From an uncultured Paracoccaceae bacterium (GTDB lineage: Bacteria > Pseudomonadota > Alphaproteobacteria > Rhodobacterales > Rhodobacteraceae): 64,000 nucleotides of DNA. This document shows positions 18,667 to 28,523 of this stretch, piece after piece. The stretch spans positions 1 through 64,000 of the forward strand of contig CANNFQ010000006.1 of assembly GCA_947503925.1 (NCBI GenBank), written 5' to 3'. Under the pieces are notes generated by a model, which saw only the letters and a list, made by a program, of their open reading frames with translations, was not told the DNA's origin and did no database searches. Both the position numbers and the translations under genes were made by a program. Within the stretch, counting starts at the first letter, position 1, and each line of letters begins with the position of its first letter.

Positions 18667-19713
18667 ATGGATGGATTTGGTGCAATGAGCTTCACGATAC
18701 TTTTGCTTTTGGGTCTCGGCATTGCGGCCATTGTGCCGCTGGTTGGCGGTGATGATGACGGCGGTGACGATGACAACGAACCAAGCGAGCTGCGCGGGAC
18801 GCCCCAGGATGACGATCCACTGAACGGGACGTCGGGCGATGACATCATTCGTGGCTTTGATGGCGACGACACAATCAATGCCGGCGCCGGTGAGGATTTC
18901 GTGAATGCCGGCCTGGGCAATGACACCGTGTTTGGCGGTGATGATCGTGACGTGATTGAAGGGCGCGCCGGCAACGACATGCTGTTTGGCGAAGATGGCA
19001 GTGACACAATCGAAGGTGGCGCTGGCAATGACAGGATCGATGGTGGATCCGGCACCGATTTTCTGCGTGGTGACCGTGGGGACGATGTGATTTTGGGCGG
19101 TGCCCATGCTGAAATGGTGGCTGGCGACCTTGTCCGTGACACGCAGCCGGGTGACACCTTGCGCGGCGGCGGTGGCGAGGATGAGCTGTACCTTTGGGGG
19201 AATGGTGGGCTCGCCGTTGGTGGCAACAACTCTGATGATCCGGGCACTGGCGACGAGAAAGACGAGGTCGTGTTGGTGACCGGCGTGGGCACATTGGAGG
19301 ATTCTGAAGGGACCACCGATTTCTACGCTTTGGCCAATCTGGAGGATGAACAGGATACCCGGGCGTTCATTACCGAGTTTGACGAGGGTGAACATCGCAT
19401 GATCCTGACGATCGATATTGATCCCGGTCAGACCGAAACGCCGGTTGTCGATTTCACCCTGACGCAAACGACGATTGATGGTGTCAATGGCGTTCTGGTT
19501 GAGGCGCAGTTGGTCAATGAGGGCGATTTCGACGATGGCAGCTATGAAACCTCATCCGCGTTTTTCCGCGGTGAAATTCTGCCCGACCCGCTACCCGCAG
19601 ATTACTTTGATGTCGAAGTTGTCGTGACGGATGCCGATGACAATGATTATTTCGATCCCGAAGCGACGGTTGATTTCATCCGGACGCAAATTCCAGCGAA
19701 TCTGCCGACCTGA
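18667..19713 (+). CDS. RTX (hemolysin-type calcium-binding repeat) protein with N-terminal anchor
   Basis: A 348-residue protein with a short N-terminal hydrophobic segment (MSFTILLLLGLGIAAIVPLVGG), an Asp-rich linker and about six GGxGxDxxx-like nonapeptides between residues 45 and 130 (GDDTINAGAG, GNDTVFGGD, GNDMLFGED, GNDRIDGGSG, GDDVILGGA). The C-terminal half lacks repeats. RTX repeats fold on binding calcium outside the cell. The N-terminal segment suggests that it stays membrane-attached instead of being a type I-secreted toxin. ATG 18685 is an alternative start. It is monocistronic. Confidence 0.82.
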   Translation: MDGFGAMSFTILLLLGLGIAAIVPLVGGDDDGGDDDNEPSELRGTPQDDDPLNGTSGDDIIRGFDGDDTINAGAGEDFVNAGLGNDTVFGGDDRDVIEGRAGNDMLFGEDGSDTIEGGAGNDRIDGGSGTDFLRGDRGDDVILGGAHAEMVAGDLVRDTQPGDTLRGGGGEDELYLWGNGGLAVGGNNSDDPGTGDEKDEVVLVTGVGTLEDSEGTTDFYALANLEDEQDTRAFITEFDEGEHRMILTIDIDPGQTETPVVDFTLTQTTIDGVNGVLVEAQLVNEGDFDDGSYETSSAFFRGEILPDPLPADYFDVEVVVTDADDNDYFDPEATVDFIRTQIPANLPT

Positions 19714-19947
19714 CCATAATCTGCGCACTGCATGCCGGACCGATAGCTGTTTGCTGCCGTTCCGGGCCTTGCAGGAAAGACCCGTCGTGTGTATCTGAGC
19801 GGGTATGAAACAGATATTTGACATGGATGATCGCGCGCGCCTGCCTTGGCGGTTCTACGGCGCGACCTGCACGATCCTGGCCAGGGGCTGATCGCCCCCG
19901 TTTCCGCACGCCTGACACTTATTGATACTTGATACGGGAGAGGACCG

Positions 19948-21354
19948 ATGTCCCCCAAAACGCTCTATGATAAAATCTGGGATGCCCATGTGGCCCATGA
20001 GGCCGAAGACGGCACCTGCTTGCTGTATATCGACCGCCATCTGGTCCACGAGGTGACCAGCCCGCAGGCCTTTGAAGGGCTGCGCATGGCAGGCCGCAAG
20101 GTGCGCGCACCTGAAAAGACAATCGCCGTGCCGGATCACAACGTGCCCACAACGCCGGGTCGTGAAAATCCTGAGAACATGACCGAAGACAGCGCCGTTC
20201 AGGTCGCGGCTTTGGACAAGAACGCCAAGGATTTCGGCATTCACTACTACCCTGTCTCTGACGTCCGTCAGGGGATCGTGCATATTGTTGGCCCCGAACA
20301 GGGCTGGACATTGCCGGGCATGACTGTGGTTTGCGGTGATAGCCACACAGCCACCCACGGGGCGTTTGGTGCGCTGGCCCATGGGATCGGCACGTCAGAG
20401 GTGGAACATGTGCTGGCCACGCAGACGCTGATCCAGAAGAAGTCCAAAAACATGAAGGTGGAGATCACCGGCAAGCTGCGCCCCGGTGTGACTGCCAAAG
20501 ACATCACCCTATCCGTGATTGGTGAAACCGGTACTGCTGGCGGCACCGGATATGTGATTGAGTACATGGGCGAGGCGATCCGTGATCTGTCCATGGAAGG
20601 GCGGATGACTGTCTGCAACATGGCGATCGAAGGTGGTGCACGGGCGGGGATAATCGCGCCTGATGAGAAGACATATGAATACTGTGTGGGCCGCCCGCAC
20701 GCACCAAAAGGTGCCGCATGGGAGGCCGCAGTTACCTGGTGGAAAACACTCTATTCGGATGATGACGCGCATTGGGACAAAGTTGTCACGATCAAGGGCG
20801 AAGACATCGCGCCGGTCGTAACTTGGGGAACGTCGCCCGAGGATGTGCTGCCGATCACGGCAACGGTCCCATCGGCGGAAGACTTCGAAGGTGGCAAGGT
20901 TGGCGCCGCGCAACGTTCGCTTGACTACATGGATCTCAAGCCTGGCACGCCGCTGTGCGAGATCGAGATCGACACGGTCTTTATCGGCTCCTGCACCAAT
21001 GGCCGGATCGAGGATCTGCGCGCCGCTGCCGCGATCCTGAAAGGCAAGAAAAAGAAAGACGGGCTGCGGGCAATGGTTGTCCCCGGTTCCGGTCTTGTGC
21101 GCGCGCAGGCCGAAGAAGAAGGGCTTGCCGATATCTTCAAAGAAGCCGGATTTGAATGGCGTCTAGCGGGCTGCTCGATGTGTCTGGCCATGAATCCCGA
21201 CCAATTGGCGCCGGGTGAACGCTGTGCGGCCACCTCCAACCGCAACTTCGAAGGCCGTCAGGGCAGGGGCGGACGCACCCATCTGATGTCACCACAAATG
21301 GCGGCGGCGGCGGCGATCACGGGTAAACTGACCGATGTGCGGGAGATGATGTAA
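19948..21354 (+). CDS. leuC: 3-isopropylmalate dehydratase large subunit
   Basis: Aconitase-family enzyme of 468 residues; with LeuD it isomerises 2- and 3-isopropylmalate in leucine synthesis. The 4Fe-4S cysteines are in [12 protein letters not shown] and [11 protein letters not shown], and [13 protein letters not shown] is the substrate motif. GGGAGAGGACCG precedes the ATG. A lipoprotein gene starts on its stop codon (TAATG) and separates it from leuD. leuB lies 6 kb further on the same strand in its own unit. Confidence 0.96.
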   Translation: MSPKTLYDKIWDAHVAHEAEDGTCLLYIDRHLVHEVTSPQAFEGLRMAGRKVRAPEKTIAVPDHNVPTTPGRENPENMTEDSAVQVAALDKNAKDFGIHYYPVSDVRQGIVHIVGPEQGWTLPGMTVVCGDSHTATHGAFGALAHGIGTSEVEHVLATQTLIQKKSKNMKVEITGKLRPGVTAKDITLSVIGETGTAGGTGYVIEYMGEAIRDLSMEGRMTVCNMAIEGGARAGIIAPDEKTYEYCVGRPHAPKGAAWEAAVTWWKTLYSDDDAHWDKVVTIKGEDIAPVVTWGTSPEDVLPITATVPSAEDFEGGKVGAAQRSLDYMDLKPGTPLCEIEIDTVFIGSCTNGRIEDLRAAAAILKGKKKKDGLRAMVVPGSGLVRAQAEEEGLADIFKEAGFEWRLAGCSMCLAMNPDQLAPGERCAATSNRNFEGRQGRGGRTHLMSPQMAAAAAITGKLTDVREMM

Positions 21355-21725
21355 TGCGGACAGATCTAAAAATGATCCAAAAATGGCGCATAGCAGCTGC
21401 ATTTTTTGTCGCTGTTGGACTGAGTGCATGTGGTAGTGCTTCTGACATCTCAGTAAGAAATCCTAATTTTGTCGGCGTTTCGCTTAAGGACGGCGTGCTG
21501 TTTGGATCTTACAATCCGGCCGGATTTGATGCCCAACTGATTCAAAACCAAATTAAGAGCCTATGTACCGACAAAGCACTTGGCGGATATTCAGAGAGAC
21601 CCGGCGAACAGGGACTCGTGGCGTTTTCGGCAACTTGTGCCGACGGAACAACGTTCAGACGAGCGTTTATGGAAATCGAACGGATGCCTAATGGCAATTT
21701 CTCCGTCGAAGTTACAGGGTCATAG
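21354..21725 (+). CDS. Small lipoprotein inserted between leuC and leuD
   Basis: A 123-residue protein with a lipoprotein signal: a basic N terminus, [18 protein letters not shown], with lipobox LSAC. The mature part has three further cysteines (LCTDK, ATCADG) and no recognised domain. It uses more A and T (about 47 percent GC by inspection) than leuC and leuD. It overlaps both neighbours at start and stop (TAATG, then TAGTG), so it is co-translated with the leucine genes though it has no evident leucine role. It looks like a recent insertion that kept the operon's coupling. Confidence 0.8.
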   Translation: MRTDLKMIQKWRIAAAFFVAVGLSACGSASDISVRNPNFVGVSLKDGVLFGSYNPAGFDAQLIQNQIKSLCTDKALGGYSERPGEQGLVAFSATCADGTTFRRAFMEIERMPNGNFSVEVTGS

Positions 21726-21727
21726 TG

Positions 21728-22333
21728 ATGCAAAAGTTCACAAAACTCAGCGGCATCGCCGCCCCGCTGCCTTTGGTCAATATCGACACCGATATGATCA
21801 TCCCAAAGCAGTTTCTGAAGACCATCAAACGCTCTGGCCTTGGCGTGAACCTGTTTGACGAGATGCGCTATGATGATGACGGCAAAGAAATCCCCGATTT
21901 CGTGCTGAACAAACCGCAGTACCGCGACGCGCAGATCATTGTGGCGGGCGATAACTTTGGTTGTGGTTCGTCGCGCGAACATGCGCCATGGGCCATCGCC
22001 GACTTCGGGATCACTTGCGTGATTGCGCCCAGCTATGCCGATATCTTCTACAATAACTGCTTCAAGAACGGCATCCTGCCCATTGCCTTGCCGCAAGAGC
22101 AGGTCGATGTGCTGATGAAGGACGCGGAAAAGGGCTCGAACGCCCGGATCGAGGTGGATCTTGAGGCACAAACAATCACCTCATCAGATGGGGAAGTGTT
22201 CACGTTTGAGGTGGATGCGTTCAAGAAACACTGTCTGTTGAACGGGTTGGATGATATCGGCCTGACAATGGAAAAAGCGGCAGCAATCGATAGCTTCGAA
22301 GCTGAGGCGAGCGCCGCACGTCCTTGGGTCTAA
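21728..22333 (+). CDS. leuD: 3-isopropylmalate dehydratase small subunit
   Basis: A 201-residue swivelling domain that pairs with LeuC. Family motifs are present: [16 protein letters not shown] at the N terminus and [16 protein letters not shown] in the middle. ATG 21728 fits the family N terminus (MQKF); GTG 21725 overlaps the stop of the lipoprotein. A GGCGAC/GTCGCC hairpin (22336-22352) follows the stop, without a U-tract. Confidence 0.95.
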   Translation: MQKFTKLSGIAAPLPLVNIDTDMIIPKQFLKTIKRSGLGVNLFDEMRYDDDGKEIPDFVLNKPQYRDAQIIVAGDNFGCGSSREHAPWAIADFGITCVIAPSYADIFYNNCFKNGILPIALPQEQVDVLMKDAEKGSNARIEVDLEAQTITSSDGEVFTFEVDAFKKHCLLNGLDDIGLTMEKAAAIDSFEAEASAARPWV

Positions 22334-22751
22334 GCGGCGACAGGGTGTCGCCCAAGCCAAATCGTCCAAATTTTCTGCGCCGGGTCAGTTATGGCCCGGC
22401 ACATTGCCGTCCCGTGCAGCTGTGGCCCCGCTGTAAAGCACCCCAATATTGCGAAATGCATGACGTTGCGCCACACCCCCTTCACATGGGACGCCTTTTA
22501 CGTGTAATTAAGAGATCTGTTGCATGTTAGATGCGTATGCAAAGATCCCACATTGTTAAGTCTTTCGCTGTAAATGTGACGTGGTTACCCCTCAAAATAT
22601 TGGACAAATGCGATCCGGGGCTTAGAATAACGATGGGGGCGACGAGTTTGGGCATGATGTTGGGGTCTGATCGCTCGATCTTGTAGTGGCATTTTAGTCG
22701 GGACATTGGTCGGATCATCTGCTGATCCGGTCTGCAGAGGGACGAGATAAG
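22334..22751. other. Intergenic region between leuD and a membrane-protein gene
   Basis: A 418-base stretch without a convincing gene. It holds two GC-rich hairpins near leuD (GGCGAC/GTCGCC at 22336-22352, and GCCGGG/CCCGGC around 22379-22400) that may act as a transcription end, then AT-richer sequence likely to contain the promoter of the next gene. No RNA gene was recognised. Confidence 0.6.
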
Positions 22752-23591
22752 TTGCTATTCCGCCTGCCTGGAGCGTTAGCGCGAGCTGCGCTTGTCATTT
22801 TGCTGATCGTACTGCCGTCGATCATGCTGCCGGGGGGCAGTACTGACGCCACGCAGATCGTGGCGATCGTGGCGATCTTTGCTGCCTTGTTCACGGTAGT
22901 TGAATACAGCGCCACCAGCCCCAGCCTTGTCGAATTTCGGGATGCGCCACCATTTAACCGGGTCCGGTTTTCCACCCTATTCGCAACCGTCTTTTCGCTA
23001 TCCGTGATTTGCCGGGGTTTTGTTGAACCGACGCCAGTGACCATGTTCTTTGAAAATAGCAGCGCGGCACTGGGGCAACTGATCGATTTCCCATTCTCCC
23101 CGGTTCACCTGATGGTCGCGATCCTGCCCGAAGATGCCAGCATCCAGGCAGCTGATCGGGTTAAGAATGCGGCAGGCCTCAGCTATGTGATGTCGCTCTT
23201 CACGATCATCTGGTTCATTGTCCTGTTGGGTGTGCAGAATTGGCCGCGCCGGGGCGGGTCATTTAATGTCTGGATCAATCTGCCCACATTTGACCCGACC
23301 GCTGGTGGTGACGTGGTCAAACGTTTGCGCCGGGATGGTCATCTTAACATTTTCTTAGGGTTCTTAATGCCTTTCTTGATCCCATTGGTGATCAAATTGA
23401 CCGCCTTTCTGGGCGCACCCTTGCGTCTGGACGACTCGCAAACCCTGATCTGGACCGTGGCCGCATGGACATTCTTGCCCGCCGGTATTCTGATGCGCGG
23501 CATCGCCTTAACCCGCGTCGCGAAAATGATTCAGCAGCAACGCAAACGCGCCTACGATCGTGCTGCCGCAAATGGGCTATTGCCAGCCTGA
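22752..23591 (+). CDS. Multi-pass membrane protein of unknown function
   Basis: A 279-residue protein with about six hydrophobic segments: two near the N terminus (LARAALVILLIVLPSIML and IVAIVAIFAALFTVVEY), one about residue 90, one about 165 (LFTIIWFIVLLGV), and two near the C terminus. Not recognised as a named family. It starts at TTG 22752 with GAGGGA ten bases before. The EEP-family gene starts inside its 3' end, so the two are probably co-expressed. Confidence 0.75.
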   Translation: MLFRLPGALARAALVILLIVLPSIMLPGGSTDATQIVAIVAIFAALFTVVEYSATSPSLVEFRDAPPFNRVRFSTLFATVFSLSVICRGFVEPTPVTMFFENSSAALGQLIDFPFSPVHLMVAILPEDASIQAADRVKNAAGLSYVMSLFTIIWFIVLLGVQNWPRRGGSFNVWINLPTFDPTAGGDVVKRLRRDGHLNIFLGFLMPFLIPLVIKLTAFLGAPLRLDDSQTLIWTVAAWTFLPAGILMRGIALTRVAKMIQQQRKRAYDRAAANGLLPA

Positions 23592-24577
23592 CTGTCATTC
23601 TGTTGCCGGCTCTTGCAGCGGCGGAAACCTACCGGATCGCCACCTATGCCGCCCCGCTTAGCCGTGATGGACCGGGTCTTTTGCTGCGCGACATACTGAA
23701 AGGCGAGGACACACAGATCGCTGCCATTCAGGCGGTGATCGCGCATCAATATCCTGACATATTGCTGCTGACTGATTTTGACTATGATCTGGAAGGGATG
23801 GCTCTGGCTGCCTTTGCCGATCTATTTGGCAATGCCTATCCCCACCGCTTTGCCCTGCGCCCCAATGCAGGGCTTGCAACGGGTTTGGACATGGATCGCA
23901 ACGGACGCAAGGGGGAGCCGCGCGACGCGCAAGGCTATGGCCGCTTTGCGGGCGACGGGGGCATGGCGATCCTGTCGCGCTATCCGATGGGGAAGGTCGC
24001 AGACCTGTCGGATGTGTTGTGGCGCGATCTGCCGGGCGCGACCTTGCCAAAGGATTTTTATCCGGAGGAAATTCTGGACATCCAGCGCTTGTCCTCCACA
24101 GGGCATTGGATCGTACAGTTGGATCTGCCGGATGGGCCCATGACACTCTTGGCGTTTTCTGCAACGCCGCCGGTTTTTGATGGTCCGGAGGATCGCAACG
24201 GATTGCGTAACCGCGATGAGCTGCGCATGTGGCAGGTTGTGTTGGGTGGCGGATTTGGGCCGCCGCCGACAGCATTTGTGATTGCCGGAAACGCCAATCT
24301 GGATCCGACGGATGGCGATGGTTTCTCTGGCGCGATGGCGAGATTCCTGGCTGATCCCCGGTTACAGGACCCGCTGCCGGGCAAGGATACGGCAAACTGG
24401 CCCGATGATGCAGCAGGGGATCTGCGGGTCAGCTATGTTCTGCCAGCCGCCGATTGGGATGTGATGGATGCGGGGGTGTTCTGGCCCGCCGGTGACGGAC
24501 CAGAGGCGGGGTTATTGGGTGATGACGGTTTGGCGGCGGGGCCGCATCACCTTGTCTGGGTTGATATCAGCCGGTAA
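23465..24577 (+). CDS. Endonuclease/exonuclease/phosphatase-family secreted protein
   Basis: A protein of up to 370 residues whose mature part has the EEP fold motifs: YRIATYAAPL, PDILLLTDFDYD, AFVIAGNANLDPTDGDG and LAAGPHHLVWVDI (active-site His). The metal-binding residues are only partly canonical. A hydrophobic stretch WAIASLTVILLPALAAAE lies about 38 residues after ATG 23465 and looks like a signal peptide. No ATG or GTG is in frame between, so either the N region is unusually long or a rare start (CTG or ATT) is used. The gene overlaps its upstream neighbour by 127 bases and the convergent NmrA-like gene by 66 bases. Confidence 0.7.
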   Translation: MDILARRYSDARHRLNPRRENDSAATQTRLRSCCRKWAIASLTVILLPALAAAETYRIATYAAPLSRDGPGLLLRDILKGEDTQIAAIQAVIAHQYPDILLLTDFDYDLEGMALAAFADLFGNAYPHRFALRPNAGLATGLDMDRNGRKGEPRDAQGYGRFAGDGGMAILSRYPMGKVADLSDVLWRDLPGATLPKDFYPEEILDIQRLSSTGHWIVQLDLPDGPMTLLAFSATPPVFDGPEDRNGLRNRDELRMWQVVLGGGFGPPPTAFVIAGNANLDPTDGDGFSGAMARFLADPRLQDPLPGKDTANWPDDAAGDLRVSYVLPAADWDVMDAGVFWPAGDGPEAGLLGDDGLAAGPHHLVWVDISR

Positions 24578-25420
24578 CCCGGTCAGCATTACGTCCTGCA
24601 GGTCGGTTGACCGGAAACCCGGCAACATGCGGCTGAACTTCGTTCCATCAATCCGGTGGGGCATGCTGTAAAGATAGCGCATTTCGCGCATTTCGCGGGC
24701 AAGTTCCCAGAACGGCGCGCAGAGGGTCATCAGCCACCATGGAAATCGGCTGACAGTGATCTTGCGCCCCGTGGCTGTAGCGACAGTGTCGCGCAGCTGA
24801 TATGTCGTAAAGCTGTGTCCGGGAAAGGGGATATCCTCGAACTGGGTCAGCGTTTCGCGCTTTTCGGCCAGCGCAAGTGCTGCCCGTGCCCAATCAGGGA
24901 CATAAGCGTAGGCTTGCATCGCATTGGGATCACCGGTGGCAGTTATTTTGCCCTTGTCGATTTCACGCATGGCCAGCATGCTCATGAAATCGCGATTGCC
25001 ATTGGGATCGACGAAGTTGCCAGCGCGCAGGATGATGGTCTGCACCCCCGATTGGCGATAAGCCTTTTCCATATCGACCCTGATCTGTCCCTTGCGGGTG
25101 TTGGCGGTCTGGGCGGTGTTTTCATCCAGTGTTCCGGGCTGATTGCCAAAATTGTAGATATTGCCCGGGATAACTACTGTCGCCCCGCTGGCTTGGGCGG
25201 CTGCGATGACCTGTTGTGTGACGGCGGGAATCGCCTCTGCCCAGTTGCGATAGGCGGGCGGGTTCAGCCCGTTGATGATGACATCTACCCCGGCAGCGGC
25301 TGCGGTCATGTCGGTGCCGCGCTTGTATCGACGGACCGTCCATCCCGCGTTCCAGAATACCTCTGCCGCATGGCTTCCGATCTTGCCGGAGGCACCAAGG
25401 ATAAGGACCGTATTTTGCAT
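24512..25420 (-). CDS. NAD(P)-dependent epimerase / NmrA-like protein
   Basis: A 302-residue short-chain-type Rossmann protein. The cofactor loop is LILGASGKIGSHAAEVF; an atypical SDR fold follows with PGNIYNFGNQPGT and ILRAGNFVDP. The canonical YxxxK is not evident, so it may sense NAD(P) and not catalyse. It is divergent from a LysR gene, which is the usual arrangement for a regulator and its target. The 66-base overlap with the convergent EEP gene is unusual. Confidence 0.85.
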   Translation of the reverse strand: MQNTVLILGASGKIGSHAAEVFWNAGWTVRRYKRGTDMTAAAAGVDVIINGLNPPAYRNWAEAIPAVTQQVIAAAQASGATVVIPGNIYNFGNQPGTLDENTAQTANTRKGQIRVDMEKAYRQSGVQTIILRAGNFVDPNGNRDFMSMLAMREIDKGKITATGDPNAMQAYAYVPDWARAALALAEKRETLTQFEDIPFPGHSFTTYQLRDTVATATGRKITVSRFPWWLMTLCAPFWELAREMREMRYLYSMPHRIDGTKFSRMLPGFRSTDLQDVMLTGLPADINPDKVMRPRRQTVITQ

Positions 25421-25460
25421 CGCTTCTCTCCTGTTCGCTGCGTCGCGGGCAAGATTACCT

Positions 25461-25516
25461 ATTCACATGGCAAAAGAAATTGCCGAAAAATGTAGATCGT
25501 GTATTCATTTGTGAAT
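25461..25516. promoter_or_regulatory. Candidate LysR operator between divergent genes
   Basis: ATTCACA (25461-25467) is the exact inverse of TGTGAAT (25510-25516), and ATTCA-TTTG-TGAAT (25503-25516) is itself a small palindrome touching the LysR start codon. The arrangement suits binding of the LysR protein over its own promoter and that of the NmrA-like gene. Confidence 0.35.
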
Positions 25517-26411
25517 GGAAAACTCGATAAAATCGCTTGATTGGTCATTGGTGCAAGCCTTTCTGGCCGTTGCAGATACTGGCAGCCTGTCAGCCGCGGC
25601 CCGGGCATTGGGCACCAGCCAGCCAACGCTTGGCCGTCAGATCAAGGCGATTGAGGCGCAGTTGAATGCGGAGCTGTTCCATCGGCAGGCCCGGGGCTTT
25701 GCCTTGACGCAGACCGGGGCAGAGCTGGTCGCCCCAGCGCAGGCGATGCAGGACGCAGTGCAAAAGATCGCACTGACTGCTGCTGGCAGGCAGGCAAGGC
25801 TGGACGGGACGGTTCGGATCACGGCCAGCATGGCGACATCTGCCATGCATTTGCCACCGATCATTGCGCGCATCCGCAAACTGGAACCCGAGATTGCGAT
25901 TGAACTTGTGCCCAGCGATGCCACCCACAATCTGCTATACCGCGAGGCGGATATCGCTGTGCGCATGTATCGCCCGACACAATTGGCCCTGGTTACGCAA
26001 CATATGGGTGACGTCGAATTGGCGGTCTTTGCCGCGAAATCCTATATCGCAGAACGGGGTATGCCGACATCGATCCATGACCTGACGCAGCATGAATTTG
26101 TTGGCTATGATACCAATACTGACATCATTGACGGGTTTGCCGAACTTGGCATCGAAGTCACCCGCGACCTGTTCAAAACGCGGGTGGATGACAATATCGC
26201 CTATTGGGAACTGGTCCGTGCGGGCTGCGGCATCGGTTTCGCCCAGGCTGATATCGGGCGGGCCGACCCGCTGATCTCAGAGATCAAGATCGGGATTGAT
26301 ATGCCGACCCTGCCCATCTGGCTGACCGCCCATGAGGCGATGCGCCAGACCCCGCGCATAAGGCGGGTTTGGGACTTGCTGGCAGAAGGTCTGCGCCCGT
26401 TGGTGCTTTAG
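25515..26411 (+). CDS. LysR-type transcriptional regulator
   Basis: A 298-residue LysR protein with N-terminal helix-turn-helix (VQAFLAVADTGSLSAAARALG, then TSQPTLGRQIKAIEAQL) and a substrate-binding-like effector domain. Divergent from the NmrA-like oxidoreductase, its probable target. The last four bases overlap the convergent SRPBCC gene. Confidence 0.9.
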   Translation: MENSIKSLDWSLVQAFLAVADTGSLSAAARALGTSQPTLGRQIKAIEAQLNAELFHRQARGFALTQTGAELVAPAQAMQDAVQKIALTAAGRQARLDGTVRITASMATSAMHLPPIIARIRKLEPEIAIELVPSDATHNLLYREADIAVRMYRPTQLALVTQHMGDVELAVFAAKSYIAERGMPTSIHDLTQHEFVGYDTNTDIIDGFAELGIEVTRDLFKTRVDDNIAYWELVRAGCGIGFAQADIGRADPLISEIKIGIDMPTLPIWLTAHEAMRQTPRIRRVWDLLAEGLRPLVL

Positions 26412-26890
26412 CTTTGCGTCACAGCTTCGGACAGTTTGTCGAACGCTTGCATCCAACCACCTGCGCCGGGCGATCCCTCTGGCACGCCGACATGCACCAT
26501 GGTCATCACTGTCCGACCGTCATTTTCAGACAGTTCAACGATAACTTCGGTGATATCCGGGTGCCCCTCTGGCATCCCCATTGATTGCGGTGAAATCAGC
26601 GTGCCATCCTCTTGGCACATGCTTTCGGTGTAGACGAGGCGGCCCGGTTTGTTCACCTCTTTGTAAACGCCGGTGAACCACATGGTCATTGTCCGTTCGG
26701 GCGATGACATCTGCACGCTGACCTTGCGTGTGCCGCCGACGACCACATCCATTTCAGCGGTTGGAACCGTCATCCCCTTCGGTCCGTACCAACGTTTAAA
26801 CATCTCCGGATCGGTCCACATGTTCCAGATGACGTCGATTGGTGCGTCGAATTCGCGGGTGATTTTTACCCAGCCTGTTTGGTCAGTCAT
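26408..26890 (-). CDS. SRPBCC (AHSA1-like) domain protein
   Basis: A 160-residue START-like/AHSA1 domain protein: VKITREFDAPIDVIWNMWTDPEMFKRWYGPKGM at the N terminus, GWMQAFDKLSEAV at the C terminus. These small cavity proteins bind hydrophobic ligands; many sit beside an ArsR-type repressor as here, overlapping it by eight bases. The ligand and role are unknown. Confidence 0.9.
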   Translation of the reverse strand: MTDQTGWVKITREFDAPIDVIWNMWTDPEMFKRWYGPKGMTVPTAEMDVVVGGTRKVSVQMSSPERTMTMWFTGVYKEVNKPGRLVYTESMCQEDGTLISPQSMGMPEGHPDITEVIVELSENDGRTVMTMVHVGVPEGSPGAGGWMQAFDKLSEAVTQS

Positions 26891-27221
26891 CTTTGTTATC
26901 CTTTATTTCAGTTATTATGGTGTCCATCACGTCAAACCGGGCATCCCAGATATGCCGGTATTGATCCGTCCAATGCGCAACCGCCCGGAGCGGTTCTGCA
27001 TTCAGCGTGCAGGGTCGGAACTGGGCATCCCGCCCGCGTGTGATCAACCCGGCATCCTCAAGGACCCGAATGTGTTTTGAAATCGCAGGCAAGCTCATGT
27101 CGAACGGTTCTGCGAGCGTGTTGACTGTTGCCTGACCTTCCGCAAGGCGCGCGAGGATGGCCCGGCGCGTTGGGTTCGCCAGTGCAGCAAAGGCTGCATC
27201 AAGGGGGTCAGGGTTGGTCAT
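26883..27221 (-). CDS. ArsR-family transcriptional regulator
   Basis: A 112-residue winged-helix repressor. ALANPTRRAILARLAEGQATVNTLAEPFDMSLPAISKHIRVLEDAGLI is a standard ArsR helix-turn-helix. It lacks the cysteine pairs of metal sensors and is of the type found in two-gene units with an SRPBCC protein. A perfect 10-base inverted repeat lies 20 bases upstream of its start and is its likely operator. Confidence 0.9.
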   Translation of the reverse strand: MTNPDPLDAAFAALANPTRRAILARLAEGQATVNTLAEPFDMSLPAISKHIRVLEDAGLITRGRDAQFRPCTLNAEPLRAVAHWTDQYRHIWDARFDVMDTIITEIKDNKDD

Positions 27222-27241
27222 GATCCATTAATAAACCAACT

Positions 27242-27269
27242 CATTAATTAATCAAGTAGTTAATTAATG
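27242..27269. promoter_or_regulatory. Candidate ArsR operator
   Basis: CATTAATTAA (27242-27251) and TTAATTAATG (27260-27269) are perfect inverted arms around an eight-base spacer. The site lies 20 bases upstream of the ArsR start and also in the region before leuB. Another CATTAAT occurs at 27226-27232. Size and symmetry suit an ArsR dimer; autoregulation is inferred. Confidence 0.6.
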
Positions 27270-27365
27270 GCGGATTTGCAACGGCGGCGAACTGCCTTGA
27301 TATCTTGAACCTGCCGCCATGGCGCGTTAGGGCCTTTCGGACAGATGCAAGCAAGGACACGACCA

Positions 27366-28472
27366 ATGGCAAATCCATCCCTATTGATCCTCGCCGGTGA
27401 CGGCATTGGCCCCGAAGTTATGGATGAGGTGAAACGCGTTATTCACTGGTTTGGTGACAAGCGGGATCTGACATTTGATGTGTCCGAGGATCTGGTTGGT
27501 GGTGCTGCCTATGACGCGCATGGCGTTCCTTTGCATGATGACACGATGGCCAAGGCGCAAGAGGTGGATGCCGTTCTGCTGGGTGCTGTGGGTGGTCCGA
27601 AATACGATGATCTGGATTTCAGCGTGAAGCCAGAGCGCGGCCTGTTGCGTTTGCGCAAGGAGATGGACCTGTTTGCCAACCTGCGCCCGGCGCAGTGTTT
27701 TGATGCGCTGGCTGACTTTTCGTCACTGAAGCGGGATATTGTGGCCGGTCTGGATATCATGATTGTCCGCGAACTGACCTCTGGCGTCTATTTTGGCGAG
27801 CCGCGCGGCATTCACATCGAAGACAACATGCGCGTGGGCATCAATACGCAGCGCTATACAGAGGCCGAGATTGAGCGTGCGGCGCGCGCCGCCTTTGATC
27901 TGGCGCGGAAACGGAACAACAAGGTTTGTTCCATGGAAAAAGCCAATGTCATGGAAAGCGGCATCCTTTGGCGCGATGTTGTCAACGAAGTCCATCAGGC
28001 CGATTACGCTGATGTGGAACTGTCCCATATGTATGCCGATAACGGCGCGATGCAGCTGGTTCGCGCGCCCAAGCAGTTTGACGTGATCCTGACCGACAAC
28101 CTGTTTGGCGATATTCTGTCTGATTGCGCAGCCATGCTGACCGGGTCATTGGGCATGTTGCCGTCTGCCTCGCTTGGCCTGCCCATGGCCAATGGTCGTC
28201 CGAAAGCGATGTATGAACCGGTGCATGGTTCCGCACCTGATATCACCGGGCAGGGGAAGGCAAACCCGATTGCTTGCATTCTAAGCTTTGCAATGGCGCT
28301 GCGCTATTCCTTCGACGAAGGGGCAGACGCTGACCGTCTGGAAGCCGCGATTGAGAAGGTGCTGGCGGATGGTGCGCGTACAGGCGACCTGATGGGCCCT
28401 GAAGGTGGCACCCCGTTGAGCACGACGCAGATGGGTGATGTGATTCTTCAAGCACTTGATGCCAGCCTTTAA
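27366..28472 (+). CDS. leuB: 3-isopropylmalate dehydrogenase
   Basis: NAD-dependent oxidative decarboxylation of 3-isopropylmalate, third step of leucine synthesis. The 368-residue protein has [13 protein letters not shown] at the N terminus, [16 protein letters not shown], the substrate-site loop [16 protein letters not shown] and [21 protein letters not shown] 27366 is the family start, preceded by AAGGA; in-frame codons back to 27345 add an untypical tail. It is transcribed apart from leuCD. Confidence 0.96.
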   Translation: MANPSLLILAGDGIGPEVMDEVKRVIHWFGDKRDLTFDVSEDLVGGAAYDAHGVPLHDDTMAKAQEVDAVLLGAVGGPKYDDLDFSVKPERGLLRLRKEMDLFANLRPAQCFDALADFSSLKRDIVAGLDIMIVRELTSGVYFGEPRGIHIEDNMRVGINTQRYTEAEIERAARAAFDLARKRNNKVCSMEKANVMESGILWRDVVNEVHQADYADVELSHMYADNGAMQLVRAPKQFDVILTDNLFGDILSDCAAMLTGSLGMLPSASLGLPMANGRPKAMYEPVHGSAPDITGQGKANPIACILSFAMALRYSFDEGADADRLEAAIEKVLADGARTGDLMGPEGGTPLSTTQMGDVILQALDASL

Positions 28473-28523
28473 ACAATCGGCAAACAATGCTGAGTGGTAG
28501 CGGTAACTGTTTCAGGAACGGAT

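Noticed and set aside
19805..19891. A 28-codon frame upstream of leuC as a leucine leader peptide
   Set aside because: It has only three Leu codons, which are not clustered, and no terminator/antiterminator pair follows; the ribosome binding site is poor.
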